Below are positions 55,772-63,661 of a stretch of DNA of 63,661 nt, piece after piece. Within the stretch, counting starts at the first letter, position 1. Every line of letters starts with the position of its first letter. The DNA lies in contig NZ_BANF01000062.1 of the NCBI RefSeq assembly GCF_000964425.1, positions 1 through 63,661 on the forward strand, read 5' to 3'. The notes beneath the pieces are model-generated. The model was not told the DNA's origin. It saw nothing but the letters and a program-made list of their open reading frames with translations, and searched no databases. Both the position numbers and the translations under genes were made by a program. This DNA comes from Komagataeibacter intermedius TF2. Its GTDB lineage: Bacteria > Pseudomonadota > Alphaproteobacteria > Acetobacterales > Acetobacteraceae.

Positions 55772-57232
55772 ATGATTGAGAACATGCATTTCGGCACCAT
55801 TGCCATTGTGGGCGATGTGATACTGGACCGTTACATTTCCGGTCGGATCGACCGGATTTCGCCCGAAGCGCCCGTGCCTGTTCTGGTGCATGAACACCTT
55901 GATATCGTGGCAGGCGGGGCGGCAAATGTCGCAGCGAATGCGGCGGCGCTGGGGGCGCGCGTCTGTCTTGTCGGTCTGGTGGGGGTGGATGAACACGCCA
56001 CCCGACTGTCCCATACCCTTGCACGCTGGGACCAGATCGATACGCGTGGACTGGTGCGCGACGCCCATCGCCAGACCACAACCAAGACACGGGTCATGAG
56101 CGGACGCCAGCAGATCGTCCGGATTGATAACGAGGACACACACCCCCCCGAACCCGCCATACAGGCCGAACTGGTGAAGCAGGCGTATATGGCCATTGAC
56201 GGGGCGGATATCCTGATCTGTTCGGATTATGGCAAGGGCGTTCTGGACGACAGCGTGCTGGACGCCGTCATCGCGCATGCACGCGCGCGCAATATCCCCG
56301 TCATCGTTGATCCCAAGCGCACGTCCTTTGCCGCCTATCGCGGGGCGACGCTGGTCACGCCCAACCGGCAGGAACTGGCGCGCGCAACCGGCCTGCCGGT
56401 ACGGACGGACGATCAGATCACCGCAGCCGCCCGCGCGGCGGGCGCGCAGTCCGGCGGCAGCATACTGGTCACCCGTTCGGAAGAAGGCATGACCCTGTGG
56501 CAGGATGACGGAACGGTCAGCCATGTGCGCAGCCGGGCGGCCGAGGTATTCGATGTCTCCGGCGCCGGAGACTGCGTGGTGGCGACCGTGGCGGCCATCC
56601 TGTCGGCGGGGCAGTCCATGGAAACGGCTGTGACCATTGCCAACACGGCTGCCGCCGTGGCGGTGGGCAAGCTGGGGACGACCACCGTATCGCGTTCCGA
56701 ACTCAGCCACGCGCTGATGCGCGACATGCCGGATTCCGGCAAGCTCGTCACCCTGGAACAGGCGGCTGCCATGGCGCGGGACTGGCGGCATCACGGCGCG
56801 CGGGTTGTCTTTACCAACGGGTGCTTCGACCTGCTGCATCCCGGTCATATCTCGCTCATACAGGCTGCGGCGGCACAGGGGGACAAGCTGATCGTGGCGC
56901 TGAATACCGATCGCTCCGTCCGCCGCCTGAAGGGGGAAAGCCGCCCCATACAGGATGAACGCGCCCGGGCCACCGTGATCGGCGCGCTGCGCAATGTCGA
57001 TCTGGTCGTGCTGTTTGACCAGGATACGCCCAGGGAGGCCATCCGCATGATCCTGCCCGATGTCATCGTAAAGGGCGCGGATTACCGCGAGGATGAAGTG
57101 GTGGGGGGCGACATTGTAAAAGCCAATGGCGGTCGCGTCGTGCTGGTTGACATCATGCCCGGCAGATCGACCACCTCGCTTGTGAAACAGGCGGGCGGCC
57201 AGCCCGGAGCCGAGACTGATATCCCGGCGTGA
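55772..57232 (+). CDS. hldE: Bifunctional heptose 7-phosphate kinase / heptose 1-phosphate adenylyltransferase HldE
   Basis: 486 residues. The N-terminal PfkB-type kinase (1-325) has DVILDRYISGRIDRISPEAP and the GAGD signature VFDVSGAGDCVVATVAAIL. The C-terminal adenylyltransferase (345-486) has FTNGCFDLLHPGHI with the HxGH site. HldE makes ADP-D-glycero-D-manno-heptose for the LPS core. ATG 55772 follows GTAGGCTCCTC, a weak ribosome site. The stop overlaps the GTG of the next gene, an AGE-family epimerase. Confidence 0.96.
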   Translation: MIENMHFGTIAIVGDVILDRYISGRIDRISPEAPVPVLVHEHLDIVAGGAANVAANAAALGARVCLVGLVGVDEHATRLSHTLARWDQIDTRGLVRDAHRQTTTKTRVMSGRQQIVRIDNEDTHPPEPAIQAELVKQAYMAIDGADILICSDYGKGVLDDSVLDAVIAHARARNIPVIVDPKRTSFAAYRGATLVTPNRQELARATGLPVRTDDQITAAARAAGAQSGGSILVTRSEEGMTLWQDDGTVSHVRSRAAEVFDVSGAGDCVVATVAAILSAGQSMETAVTIANTAAAVAVGKLGTTTVSRSELSHALMRDMPDSGKLVTLEQAAAMARDWRHHGARVVFTNGCFDLLHPGHISLIQAAAAQGDKLIVALNTDRSVRRLKGESRPIQDERARATVIGALRNVDLVVLFDQDTPREAIRMILPDVIVKGADYREDEVVGGDIVKANGGRVVLVDIMPGRSTTSLVKQAGGQPGAETDIPA

Positions 57233-58398
57233 CGCCCGCCCGGTTCCAGTCATGGGCCGTACGGCAGGCGCTGCCGCTATGGTCTGAAAATGGTTTCGAC
57301 AGCCAGCGCGCCCTGTTTCATGAACGGCTTGATTTCAACGCGCGCCCCCTGCCCCTGCCTGCCCTGCGCCTGATGGTGCAGGCACGCCAGATCGCGACCT
57401 ATTGCCGCGCCGCCCTGCGTGGCGACTGCCCTGCGGGTGACATGGCCCTGCGCTGCCTTGCGGAAGTCGAACGCCGTTACCATCGTGCCGATGGCGCGGC
57501 GGGCTGGGTTTTCTCCCTCGCCCCCGATGGACGGCCTGCCGACCGGCGGCGGGACCTGTATACGCATGCGTTCATCCTGTTTGCCTATGCCTGGGCATAC
57601 CGGCTGTCGGGTGACCCGGGATTAAAGCGGCATGCCGCGGGTACCGCGACCGAACTGGAGACGATCTTCCACACTTCCGGACCGGGATTCATGGATGCCG
57701 TGCCACCCCATGACGCCATCCGGCGGCAGAACCCGCACATGCACCTGCTGGAAGCATGGCTGGCCCTGTATGACGCCACGGGGGAGGAAAATTACCGTGC
57801 CCGCGCGGCCCGACTGGTCACATTGGCCACCACGCGTTTCATCGATCCGGACAGCGGACTGCTGCTGGAAGATTTCAGCGCCGACTGGCAGCCCCTTCAT
57901 CCCGCAGGCAGGAACCGGGCGGAACCCGGCCACCTGCTGGAATGGTCATGGCTGCTGCATGAATACCTGCGCCTGTGCGCGCCCGGGGACGCGGCGACCA
58001 TCAGACAGGTTGCCGGCAGGCTTCATCTGACCGCGCTGGCCCATACGACCGGCATCATGCCACTCGTCATCCGCAATGCCGTCACACAGGACGGGCGGGT
58101 GGTGGATGGGGGCACGCGCATCTGGCCCCAGACGGAACTGATCCGCTCCCTTGGCGCAAACCAGTCCGCACCGGTGTCGTCTGGCATAATGCCCGGAATA
58201 CTGGCGCATTTCGCTACCCATTACATTCCATCGCACCTGAACGGGGGCTGGATCGACCGCCTTAATGCGGACGGGACAACACCCATGGACCATATGCCCG
58301 CCAGTTCATTGTACCATATTTACGGGGCGGTCTGTGACCTGACCGAAGGACACGGACACAGGGATGCGGCGGAAAACCTCTCGCACTCCGCGCCATGA
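57229..58398 (+). CDS. AGE-family sugar epimerase/isomerase
   Basis: 389 residues. It is predicted to be an (alpha/alpha)6 barrel of the N-acylglucosamine 2-epimerase/YihS/mannose isomerase family. Family features include RRDLYTHAFILFAYAWAY, the His-containing QNPHMHLLEAWLAL and EPGHLLEWSWLLHEYL, each carrying His or Glu residues near the active centre. It would interconvert 2-epimeric sugars or aldose and ketose. The GTG start overlaps the hldE stop (GTGA), linking it to heptose or LPS sugar supply. The exact substrate is unknown. Confidence 0.85.
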   Translation: MTPARFQSWAVRQALPLWSENGFDSQRALFHERLDFNARPLPLPALRLMVQARQIATYCRAALRGDCPAGDMALRCLAEVERRYHRADGAAGWVFSLAPDGRPADRRRDLYTHAFILFAYAWAYRLSGDPGLKRHAAGTATELETIFHTSGPGFMDAVPPHDAIRRQNPHMHLLEAWLALYDATGEENYRARAARLVTLATTRFIDPDSGLLLEDFSADWQPLHPAGRNRAEPGHLLEWSWLLHEYLRLCAPGDAATIRQVAGRLHLTALAHTTGIMPLVIRNAVTQDGRVVDGGTRIWPQTELIRSLGANQSAPVSSGIMPGILAHFATHYIPSHLNGGWIDRLNADGTTPMDHMPASSLYHIYGAVCDLTEGHGHRDAAENLSHSAP

Positions 58399-58482
58399 CA
58401 TCAACCGGGCCGGAGCATCTGCCGCGCAGGCGCACCCGTTGCGCCTGAGGACGCGCGGGTTTCCCGATAAGGAGGGACTGGA

Positions 58483-59808
58483 ATGAAAATTGCTGTTATC
58501 GGGGCAGGCTATGTCGGACTGGTCACGGGCGCCTGTTTTGCCGATTTCGGGCACGAGGTCCGCTGCATCGATACCGACCCGCGCAAGGTGGAGGCCCTGC
58601 GCCAGGGCAGGGTACCCATTTACGAACCCGGCCTTGCGGACCTGATCACCACCAACGCGGCGGCGGACCGCCTGTATTTCGACATGGACCTGGCATGGGG
58701 CGTGCAGGATGCGGATGCCGTCTTCATTGCCGTCGGCACTCCCTCGCGCCGGGGGGACGGACATGCCGACCTGCGCTATGTGTACGACGCCGCCCGCGCC
58801 ATTGCGACCGAATTGCGGGGTTATACCGTGGTCGTTACCAAGTCCACCGTGCCCGTGGGCACGGGCGATGAGGTTGAGCGCCTGATCCGCGAAGTCCGGC
58901 CCGATGCCGATTTTGCTGTGGCGTCGAATCCCGAATTCCTTCGTGAAGGGGCCGCCATCGGGGATTTCAAGCGCCCAGACCGCATCGTGATCGGCACGAC
59001 CGACCCGCGCGCGCGTGAGGTGATGGCGGAAATCTACCGTCCGCTGTTCCTCAATCAGGCCCCCATCATGTTTACCGACCGCCGCACGTCGGAACTGACG
59101 AAATACGCGGCGAATGCCTTCCTCGCCACCAAGATCACCTTCATCAACGAAATGGCCGATCTGTGCGAACGCGCGGGCGCCAATGTGCAGGATGTCGCGC
59201 GCGGCATGGGGCTGGATAATCGTATCGGGTCAAAATTCCTGCATGCTGGTCCCGGCTTTGGCGGGTCATGCTTCCCCAAGGATGTCAGCGCCCTGATCAA
59301 GACCGGGCAGGATTATGGCGTGCCGGGCCGGATTATCGAAGCCGTGGCCCATGTGAATGAACAGCGCAAGCGCGCCATGGGCCGCAAGATCATCCAGGCT
59401 ACGGGCGGGGATGTGCGGGGGCGGACGGTTGCCCTGCTCGGCCTGACCTTCAAGCCCAATACCGATGACATGCGCGATGCGCCCTCCATCGCCATTACCC
59501 GCGCCCTGCAGGATGCGGGTGCAACCATACGCGCCTTCGACCCCGTTGGCATGGACCAGGCGCGGCAGGTGCTGGATGGCATTACCTTCTGCGCCGATGC
59601 GTACGAAACGGTCACGGGGGCGGATGCCGTAGCGGTCGTGACCGAATGGGACGCCTTCCGCGCGCTGGACCTGCCGCGTATGCGCGGCCTGATGCACACG
59701 CCGGTGCTGGTGGACCTGCATAATGTCTACAATCCCGCTGATGTGGAAAAATCCGGGTTTTCCTATACCGGCATAGGACGGGGCCACACCGGCCCGAAAT
59801 CTGCCTGA
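58483..59808 (+). CDS. ugd: UDP-glucose 6-dehydrogenase
   Basis: 441 residues. The N-terminal Rossmann motif is GAGYVGLVTGACFADFGHEV. The catalytic Cys is C263 in GFGGSCFPKDV, and the C-terminal domain keeps GLTFKPNTDDMRDAPS. It oxidises UDP-glucose to UDP-glucuronate with two NAD+. Its product is the substrate of the epimerase that follows, and of glucuronate-containing exopolysaccharides such as acetan. AAGGAGG lies eight to ten bases before the ATG. Confidence 0.95.
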   Translation: MKIAVIGAGYVGLVTGACFADFGHEVRCIDTDPRKVEALRQGRVPIYEPGLADLITTNAAADRLYFDMDLAWGVQDADAVFIAVGTPSRRGDGHADLRYVYDAARAIATELRGYTVVVTKSTVPVGTGDEVERLIREVRPDADFAVASNPEFLREGAAIGDFKRPDRIVIGTTDPRAREVMAEIYRPLFLNQAPIMFTDRRTSELTKYAANAFLATKITFINEMADLCERAGANVQDVARGMGLDNRIGSKFLHAGPGFGGSCFPKDVSALIKTGQDYGVPGRIIEAVAHVNEQRKRAMGRKIIQATGGDVRGRTVALLGLTFKPNTDDMRDAPSIAITRALQDAGATIRAFDPVGMDQARQVLDGITFCADAYETVTGADAVAVVTEWDAFRALDLPRMRGLMHTPVLVDLHNVYNPADVEKSGFSYTGIGRGHTGPKSA

Positions 59809-59997
59809 ATGGGCTGCCATCCATTTTTACCGTTAGTCGTATCGTGGCCCATGTTCCCATTATCCGCCTGAAGATCATGCGCTTTTCCCGGTGCATCGCC
59901 CGCAGGCCGATCACGGGGCGGCAGACCATGGTGCATGACGTAGGAATGTGAACCGGGCAGGCTGTAACGGACTGCCTGGATTTTGGGGGAGTACGGA

Positions 59998-61020
59998 ATG
60001 CGTATCCTTGTTACCGGCACGGCCGGGTTCATCGGTTTTCACCTTGCCCGCCGCCTGCTGCGCGATGGGCATGACGTGACCGGCATTGATGGCATGACCA
60101 GCTATTACGATGTCAGGCTGAAGCAGAAGCGCCATGCCATGCTGCGGGAATTCGAACGCTTCACCTGCAACGAATTCATGCTGGAAGATGCGCAGGCCAT
60201 GGAAAACGCCTTTACCCGGTGCAATCCCGAACTGGTGGTCCACCTGGCGGCACAGGCCGGCGTGCGGTACAGCATCGAAAATCCCGGCACCTATATCAGC
60301 GCCAACCTGATCGGCACCTATAACGTGCTGGAACAGGCACGGCGGTGCCAGCCCGCGCACCTTATGATCGCTTCGACCTCATCCGTTTATGGCGCAAGCA
60401 GGGACGTGCCCTTTTCGGAATCCCAGCGCTGTGACCATCCGCTCAGCCTGTATGCCGCAACCAAGAAAGCCACGGAGGAACTGGCACATTCCTATTCCCA
60501 TATCTGGAAGCTGCCGGTAACCGCCTTCCGCTTCTTCACCGTCTATGGCCCATGGGGCCGGCCGGACATGGCGTTGTTCAAGTTCACGGCCAATACATTG
60601 GCGGGCAAGCCGATCGACGTTTACAACAATGGCAATATGGAACGCGATTTCACCTATATCGACGATCTGGTGGAAGCAATCTGCCTGCTGTCGCACAAGC
60701 CGCCACACGGGCCGGGCGAAAGTGATCCCGGCGCCAGCCCGGTTGCCCCCTACCGGGTCATCAATATCGGCAACAGCCACCCCGTCAGCCTGATGGCGTT
60801 CATCGAGGCGATTGAAAAGGCGCTGGGCCAGCCCTGCATCCGCAATTACATGCCCATGCAGCCCGGGGACGTGCCACGTACATGGGCCGACTGTTCCGCA
60901 CTGCAGGCGCTGACGGGTTTCCGCCCCGCAACACCGGTGCAGACAGGTGTGAATGCATTCGTGGAGTGGTACCGGCAGTACTATCACGCGCCGCAGACGA
61001 CGATTGCCAAACAGCAATAA
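59998..61020 (+). CDS. NAD-dependent sugar epimerase, UDP-glucuronate 4-epimerase type
   Basis: 340 residues of the extended SDR family. TGTAGFIGFHLARRLL is the NAD site (6-21), and the catalytic Y152-x3-K156 is in LYAATKKA. YYDVRLKQKRH (about 37-47) and MERDFTYIDDLVEAI are typical of UDP-glucuronate 4-epimerases (LspL/Cap1J), which make UDP-galacturonate. Position after ugd supports this, though C4-epimerases are hard to tell apart. ATG 59998 has GGGGGAG upstream. Repeat copy F starts right after the stop. Confidence 0.88.
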   Translation: MRILVTGTAGFIGFHLARRLLRDGHDVTGIDGMTSYYDVRLKQKRHAMLREFERFTCNEFMLEDAQAMENAFTRCNPELVVHLAAQAGVRYSIENPGTYISANLIGTYNVLEQARRCQPAHLMIASTSSVYGASRDVPFSESQRCDHPLSLYAATKKATEELAHSYSHIWKLPVTAFRFFTVYGPWGRPDMALFKFTANTLAGKPIDVYNNGNMERDFTYIDDLVEAICLLSHKPPHGPGESDPGASPVAPYRVINIGNSHPVSLMAFIEAIEKALGQPCIRNYMPMQPGDVPRTWADCSALQALTGFRPATPVQTGVNAFVEWYRQYYHAPQTTIAKQQ

Positions 61021-61118
61021 ACGTTTCCGGGTGCCGCCTTTTTCCCAAAAAGGCGGCGTTCTTCGAAGCTTTTTGGAAAAAGCTTCACCAAAAACGTCTT
61101 TCCGGACAGTTTTCAAAT
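61021..61118 (+). repeat. Interspersed double-hairpin repeat, copy F (best preserved)
   Basis: It starts directly after the TAA of the epimerase gene. Hairpin 1 is GCCGCCTTTTT (61033-61043) / AAAAAGGCGGC (61047-61057), perfect with a three-base loop. Hairpin 2 is GAAGCTTTTT (61065-61074) / AAAAAGCTTC (61077-61086), perfect with a two-base loop. It is flanked by GTTTCCGGGT on the left and ACCAAAAACGT and ACAGTTTTCAAA on the right. It fills most of the gap to the convergent gene ending at 61128. Confidence 0.85.
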
Positions 61119-61127
61119 CGCCGGCCT

Positions 61128-61586
61128 TCAGCCCTGCGACGCATCATCCAGGCCGAGGGCCGCAATATCCGCAGGCGGTCCCGCCAGCATGCAGGCAACG
61201 CCGGTCATCCGGTCCACCACCATGCGGATATCCACCGGACCGTCCGCGCCAAACAGGTCGGATGTCACGACATAGGCCGGGCGCAGTGGTTCATCATCCG
61301 TGGCGTCATGGCGCGCCACCTCCGTCATGATACGCCCCAGGGCGCGTTCCAGCCCATCCATTACGCGTGAAGGGGCAAGACGCGGGCGTTCTGGCGTGCC
61401 GTCACTGGTACAATGCAGTTCCAGCAGTTTCGCCCATGCCGCGGTGGGGATGAACATGGGCATGCGCGATCCGTCATTATGGCGTTCAGCGTGCATGATG
61501 CGTCGCGTATTGGCCAGTTCGATCACGTCGATGCGCGGCAGATCATCCCCGATCCGCGCGGCAATGGTCCGGGGTTCATCGGTCAT
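61128..61586 (-). CDS. Unknown protein coupled to a c-di-GMP enzyme gene
   Basis: 152 residues, soluble, no signal peptide. I do not recognise the family. It has mixed alpha/beta composition, with IDVIELANTRRIMHAERHNDG and VDIRMVVDRMTGVACMLAG as the more patterned parts. Its ATG overlaps the stop of the PAS-GGDEF-EAL gene (ATGA), so it is translated with that gene and probably works in the same signalling step; this is inference from coupling only. Confidence 0.75.
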   Translation of the reverse strand: MTDEPRTIAARIGDDLPRIDVIELANTRRIMHAERHNDGSRMPMFIPTAAWAKLLELHCTSDGTPERPRLAPSRVMDGLERALGRIMTEVARHDATDDEPLRPAYVVTSDLFGADGPVDIRMVVDRMTGVACMLAGPPADIAALGLDDASQG

Positions 61587-63310
61587 GCGCGGACCGCTCC
61601 TTCAAAATGCGTCGGCAGCTTGAGAATATCCTGCGAGGACAGGGCCGAGGAGATATAGAACCCCTGTATCCGCTCCGGCTTCATCTGCATGACCAGATCG
61701 AACTGTTCGCGGTTTTCAACACCTTCGACCGTGACCTCCATCTGGAACCCCTGCCCCATTTCGATCAGGCTGGACAGGACCATGCAGGCATCGGGATTGC
61801 CCACGATAGTGGCGACCATGCTCTGGTCGATCTTGACCTGCGAGAACGGCAGTTCACGCAGGTGGTTCAGCACGGTAATCCCCTTGCCGAAATTATCCAG
61901 CGCAATGCGGAAGCCGGACCGCGCCAGTTCGCGCAGGTTGCGGATCCCCTGGTCCGCCCGGCGGCCATGCAGCATCGCCTCGGTCACTTCCAGCACGAAG
62001 CTGTCGGGGGACATGTTGAAACGCCTGAGCGATTCCTCCAGTTCACGCTGGTAATCATCGCGGATCAGATCCATGCGCGACAGGTTGATGGCAAGCTGGC
62101 GCGGGGGCTGGCCCTGCTCGTTCCACATGCATACGTCACGACGGAAGGCCTCGATCATGCGCGGCCCCATGGCCTGCGCCAGACCGGCATCGGTAAACAC
62201 GTCGGAAAAGTCTTCTGCCGCCAGCAGCCCGCGTTCGGGATGCTGCCAGCGCAGCAGCGCCTCGATCTGGTCCACTTCACGCGTGCGGCAGTTCAGGATC
62301 GGCTGGTAATAGACCTCGAACTGGTTGCGTTCGACCCCGCACCGTGCCTCGCTCAGGATGGATACACGGGCCTGCGCGCGTTCGCGCAGGTTGCGGGTGA
62401 ACATCTGCGACTGCTTGCCCCCCGCGCGCTTGGCGGCGTACATCGCCATGTCGGCGTTTTTCTGCACGTCTTCCATCGTGTCGGTGCCATCCAGCAGAAC
62501 CGCGCCAATGCTGCCCGCAACGCTTACGGTCACCGTTTCGATGTCGATGGGGCGTTCCAGCACGCCCTGCAGGCGGTCCATGTACCGCTCCAGCGACACG
62601 TCTTCCAGCGTGCGGTGCAGGATCACCGCGAATTCATCCCCCCCCAGACGGCTGACGGGGTCATCGGGGTGGGTCAGTTCAATCAGGCGTGACGCAATGG
62701 CACGCAGCACGATGTCACCGGCATGATGGCCATGGACATCGTTGATCTGCTTGAACCCGTCGAGGTCAAACATGACCAGCGCGGGGTGCGACGTACTGCC
62801 AGGTTCGCGACAGCGTGCAATTTCATCGGCCAGGGCAGTATTGAAGCCGCCACGGTTGAGCAGCCCGGTCAGCGTATCGGTTTCCGCCAGTTCACACAGC
62901 CGGTCACGGGTATTCATAAGTTCCGTGATCTCGAACCGGCTTGCGACATAGCCCTGGATCTGGCCCTGCCTGTCCTTCTTGGGGATGATGGTGGTCGCCA
63001 CCCAGTACAGCGACCCGTCCTTGGCGCGATTGCAGATATTGCCCTGCCACAGTTCCCCCGCCTGGATCGTGCGATACAGGTCACGGAAAAAATCCGCGTC
63101 ATGATACCCTGAATTGACGATACGGTGCGTGGAACCGATCAGTTCCTCACGCGAGTACTGGCTGATTTCACAGAAACGGTCATTCACATAGGTGATGACG
63201 CCCCTGTTATCGGTAATGGCGACGATCAGGACACTATCAACGAGGTCGGCCCAGAAATCCGCATCCTGGTGTGTCAGTGCCCGCAGCCGATCATCGTGTT
63301 GCAATGCCAT
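61583..63310 (-). CDS. PAS-GGDEF-EAL cyclic di-GMP protein
   Basis: 575 residues: a PAS domain (about 20-135, NRGVITYVNDRFCEIS), a GGDEF domain (about 140-300) with intact RLGGDEFAVIL near residue 222, and an EAL domain (about 310-565) with QIEALLRWQHP, INLSR, LEVTEAML, VKID, VEGVE and IQGFY. The usual DDFGTG metal motif reads DNFGKG near residue 470, so phosphodiesterase activity may be weak. In Komagataeibacter such proteins set c-di-GMP for cellulose synthase and read oxygen or redox through PAS. It is transcribed leftward with the 152-residue gene. Confidence 0.92.
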   Translation of the reverse strand: MALQHDDRLRALTHQDADFWADLVDSVLIVAITDNRGVITYVNDRFCEISQYSREELIGSTHRIVNSGYHDADFFRDLYRTIQAGELWQGNICNRAKDGSLYWVATTIIPKKDRQGQIQGYVASRFEITELMNTRDRLCELAETDTLTGLLNRGGFNTALADEIARCREPGSTSHPALVMFDLDGFKQINDVHGHHAGDIVLRAIASRLIELTHPDDPVSRLGGDEFAVILHRTLEDVSLERYMDRLQGVLERPIDIETVTVSVAGSIGAVLLDGTDTMEDVQKNADMAMYAAKRAGGKQSQMFTRNLRERAQARVSILSEARCGVERNQFEVYYQPILNCRTREVDQIEALLRWQHPERGLLAAEDFSDVFTDAGLAQAMGPRMIEAFRRDVCMWNEQGQPPRQLAINLSRMDLIRDDYQRELEESLRRFNMSPDSFVLEVTEAMLHGRRADQGIRNLRELARSGFRIALDNFGKGITVLNHLRELPFSQVKIDQSMVATIVGNPDACMVLSSLIEMGQGFQMEVTVEGVENREQFDLVMQMKPERIQGFYISSALSSQDILKLPTHFEGAVRA

Positions 63311-63433
63311 ATTCCTGCCTGGAACCTAAAATAAAAAACTGAACAGAATGTGTCATGGAATCAGTCCGGCAACGGGACAGACCCGCCGCATGATACACCC
63401 ATGCGGCCGTGCCAGACCATACGGCACATCATA

Positions 63434-63661
63434 TTACACCTTCGTGGGAATAAGGAACGACCCCCGTTCCTGCCGCTCACGGAACCATTTTTCCAGTTCC
63501 GCCGGTGGCAGGGGCTTCGCAAACAGATAGCCCTGCATCACATCACAATGCAGTTCTTCCAGCAGGCGCCACTGCTGTTCGGTTTCCACGCCTTCGGTCA
63601 CGACCGTCATGCCAAGACGCGAGCCAATGCCGATCACGGCCATGGTCACGGCCTGCGCGTT
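63434..63661 (-). CDS. EAL-domain protein, C-terminal fragment
   Basis: 75 codons read in from the right edge of the window to a TAA. The sequence VVTEGVETEQQW, then CDVMQGYLFAKPLPP, is the end of an EAL phosphodiesterase domain, with the catalytic Glu (EGVE) and Gln (QGY) present. The N-terminal part and any GGDEF or PAS domains lie outside the window. Same strand as the PAS-GGDEF-EAL gene and 123 bp upstream of it. Confidence 0.9.
   Translation of the reverse strand, partial: NAQAVTMAVIGIGSRLGMTVVTEGVETEQQWRLLEELHCDVMQGYLFAKPLPPAELEKWFRERQERGSFLIPTKV

Overview
The window is about 63.7 kb of G+C-rich bacterial chromosome. It most likely comes from an acetic acid bacterium (Acetobacteraceae, Alphaproteobacteria), and a Komagataeibacter/Gluconacetobacter-type genome fits best. 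The pointers are the hopanoid side-chain genes hpnM-I-J-K joined to the end of dxs, a GcrA cell-cycle regulator, addAB recombination genes, a separate F1 atpHAGDC operon, a single-cysteine DksA, and PAS-GGDEF-EAL proteins of the kind that control cellulose synthesis in this group. The genus is inferred from gene content; no 16S rRNA gene is present.

Layout. 1-4502: hopanoid operon (dxs end, hpnM, hpnI, hpnJ, hpnK), making functionalised hopanoids. 4529-12793 (minus): tsaE-murU-addB-addA-trxA, mostly with 1-4 bp overlaps. 12940-15372: a flavin NADPH:ferredoxin reductase and dadA. 15616-22694: a His-rich secreted protein, typA, an adenosine-kinase-like PfkB protein, bactofilin, gcrA, rnd and queF. 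22932-27915 (minus): F1 ATP synthase. 28237-35148: a DHA2 MFS exporter, tRNA-Gly, tRNA-Trp-secE-nusG, pqiABC and tRNA-Thr(CGT). 35149-35931: an AT-rich accessory island with one unknown gene. 35961-43796: GntP permease, then a region that looks like an aromatic-compound module (MarR, FUSC exporter, GST-like protein, stand-alone Rieske protein, and a divergent oxygenase that has lost its Rieske cluster), ending with an Rmf-like protein. 44030-49050: CLC channel, AlgE-like porin, glnK-amtB. 49137-54766: GNAT, TonB-dependent receptor, TetR and a divergent lone outer-membrane efflux factor with a clear operator. 54878-61020: dksA, tRNA-Thr(GGT), hldE, an AGE-family epimerase, UDP-glucose dehydrogenase and a UDP-glucuronate-epimerase-like gene for LPS and exopolysaccharide sugars. 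61128-63661 (minus): a small unknown protein coupled to a PAS-GGDEF-EAL protein, and the end of a second EAL protein cut by the window edge.

Two signals are not explained by ordinary gene annotation. The first is a roughly 80-110 bp double-hairpin repeat present six times in intergenic space, in both orientations, several copies touching stop codons. The second is the split Rieske oxygenase pair at 41803-43499. No CRISPR array, rRNA, insertion sequence or prophage was seen. Coordinates use the start codon judged best; where an in-frame alternative is credible the entry says so.
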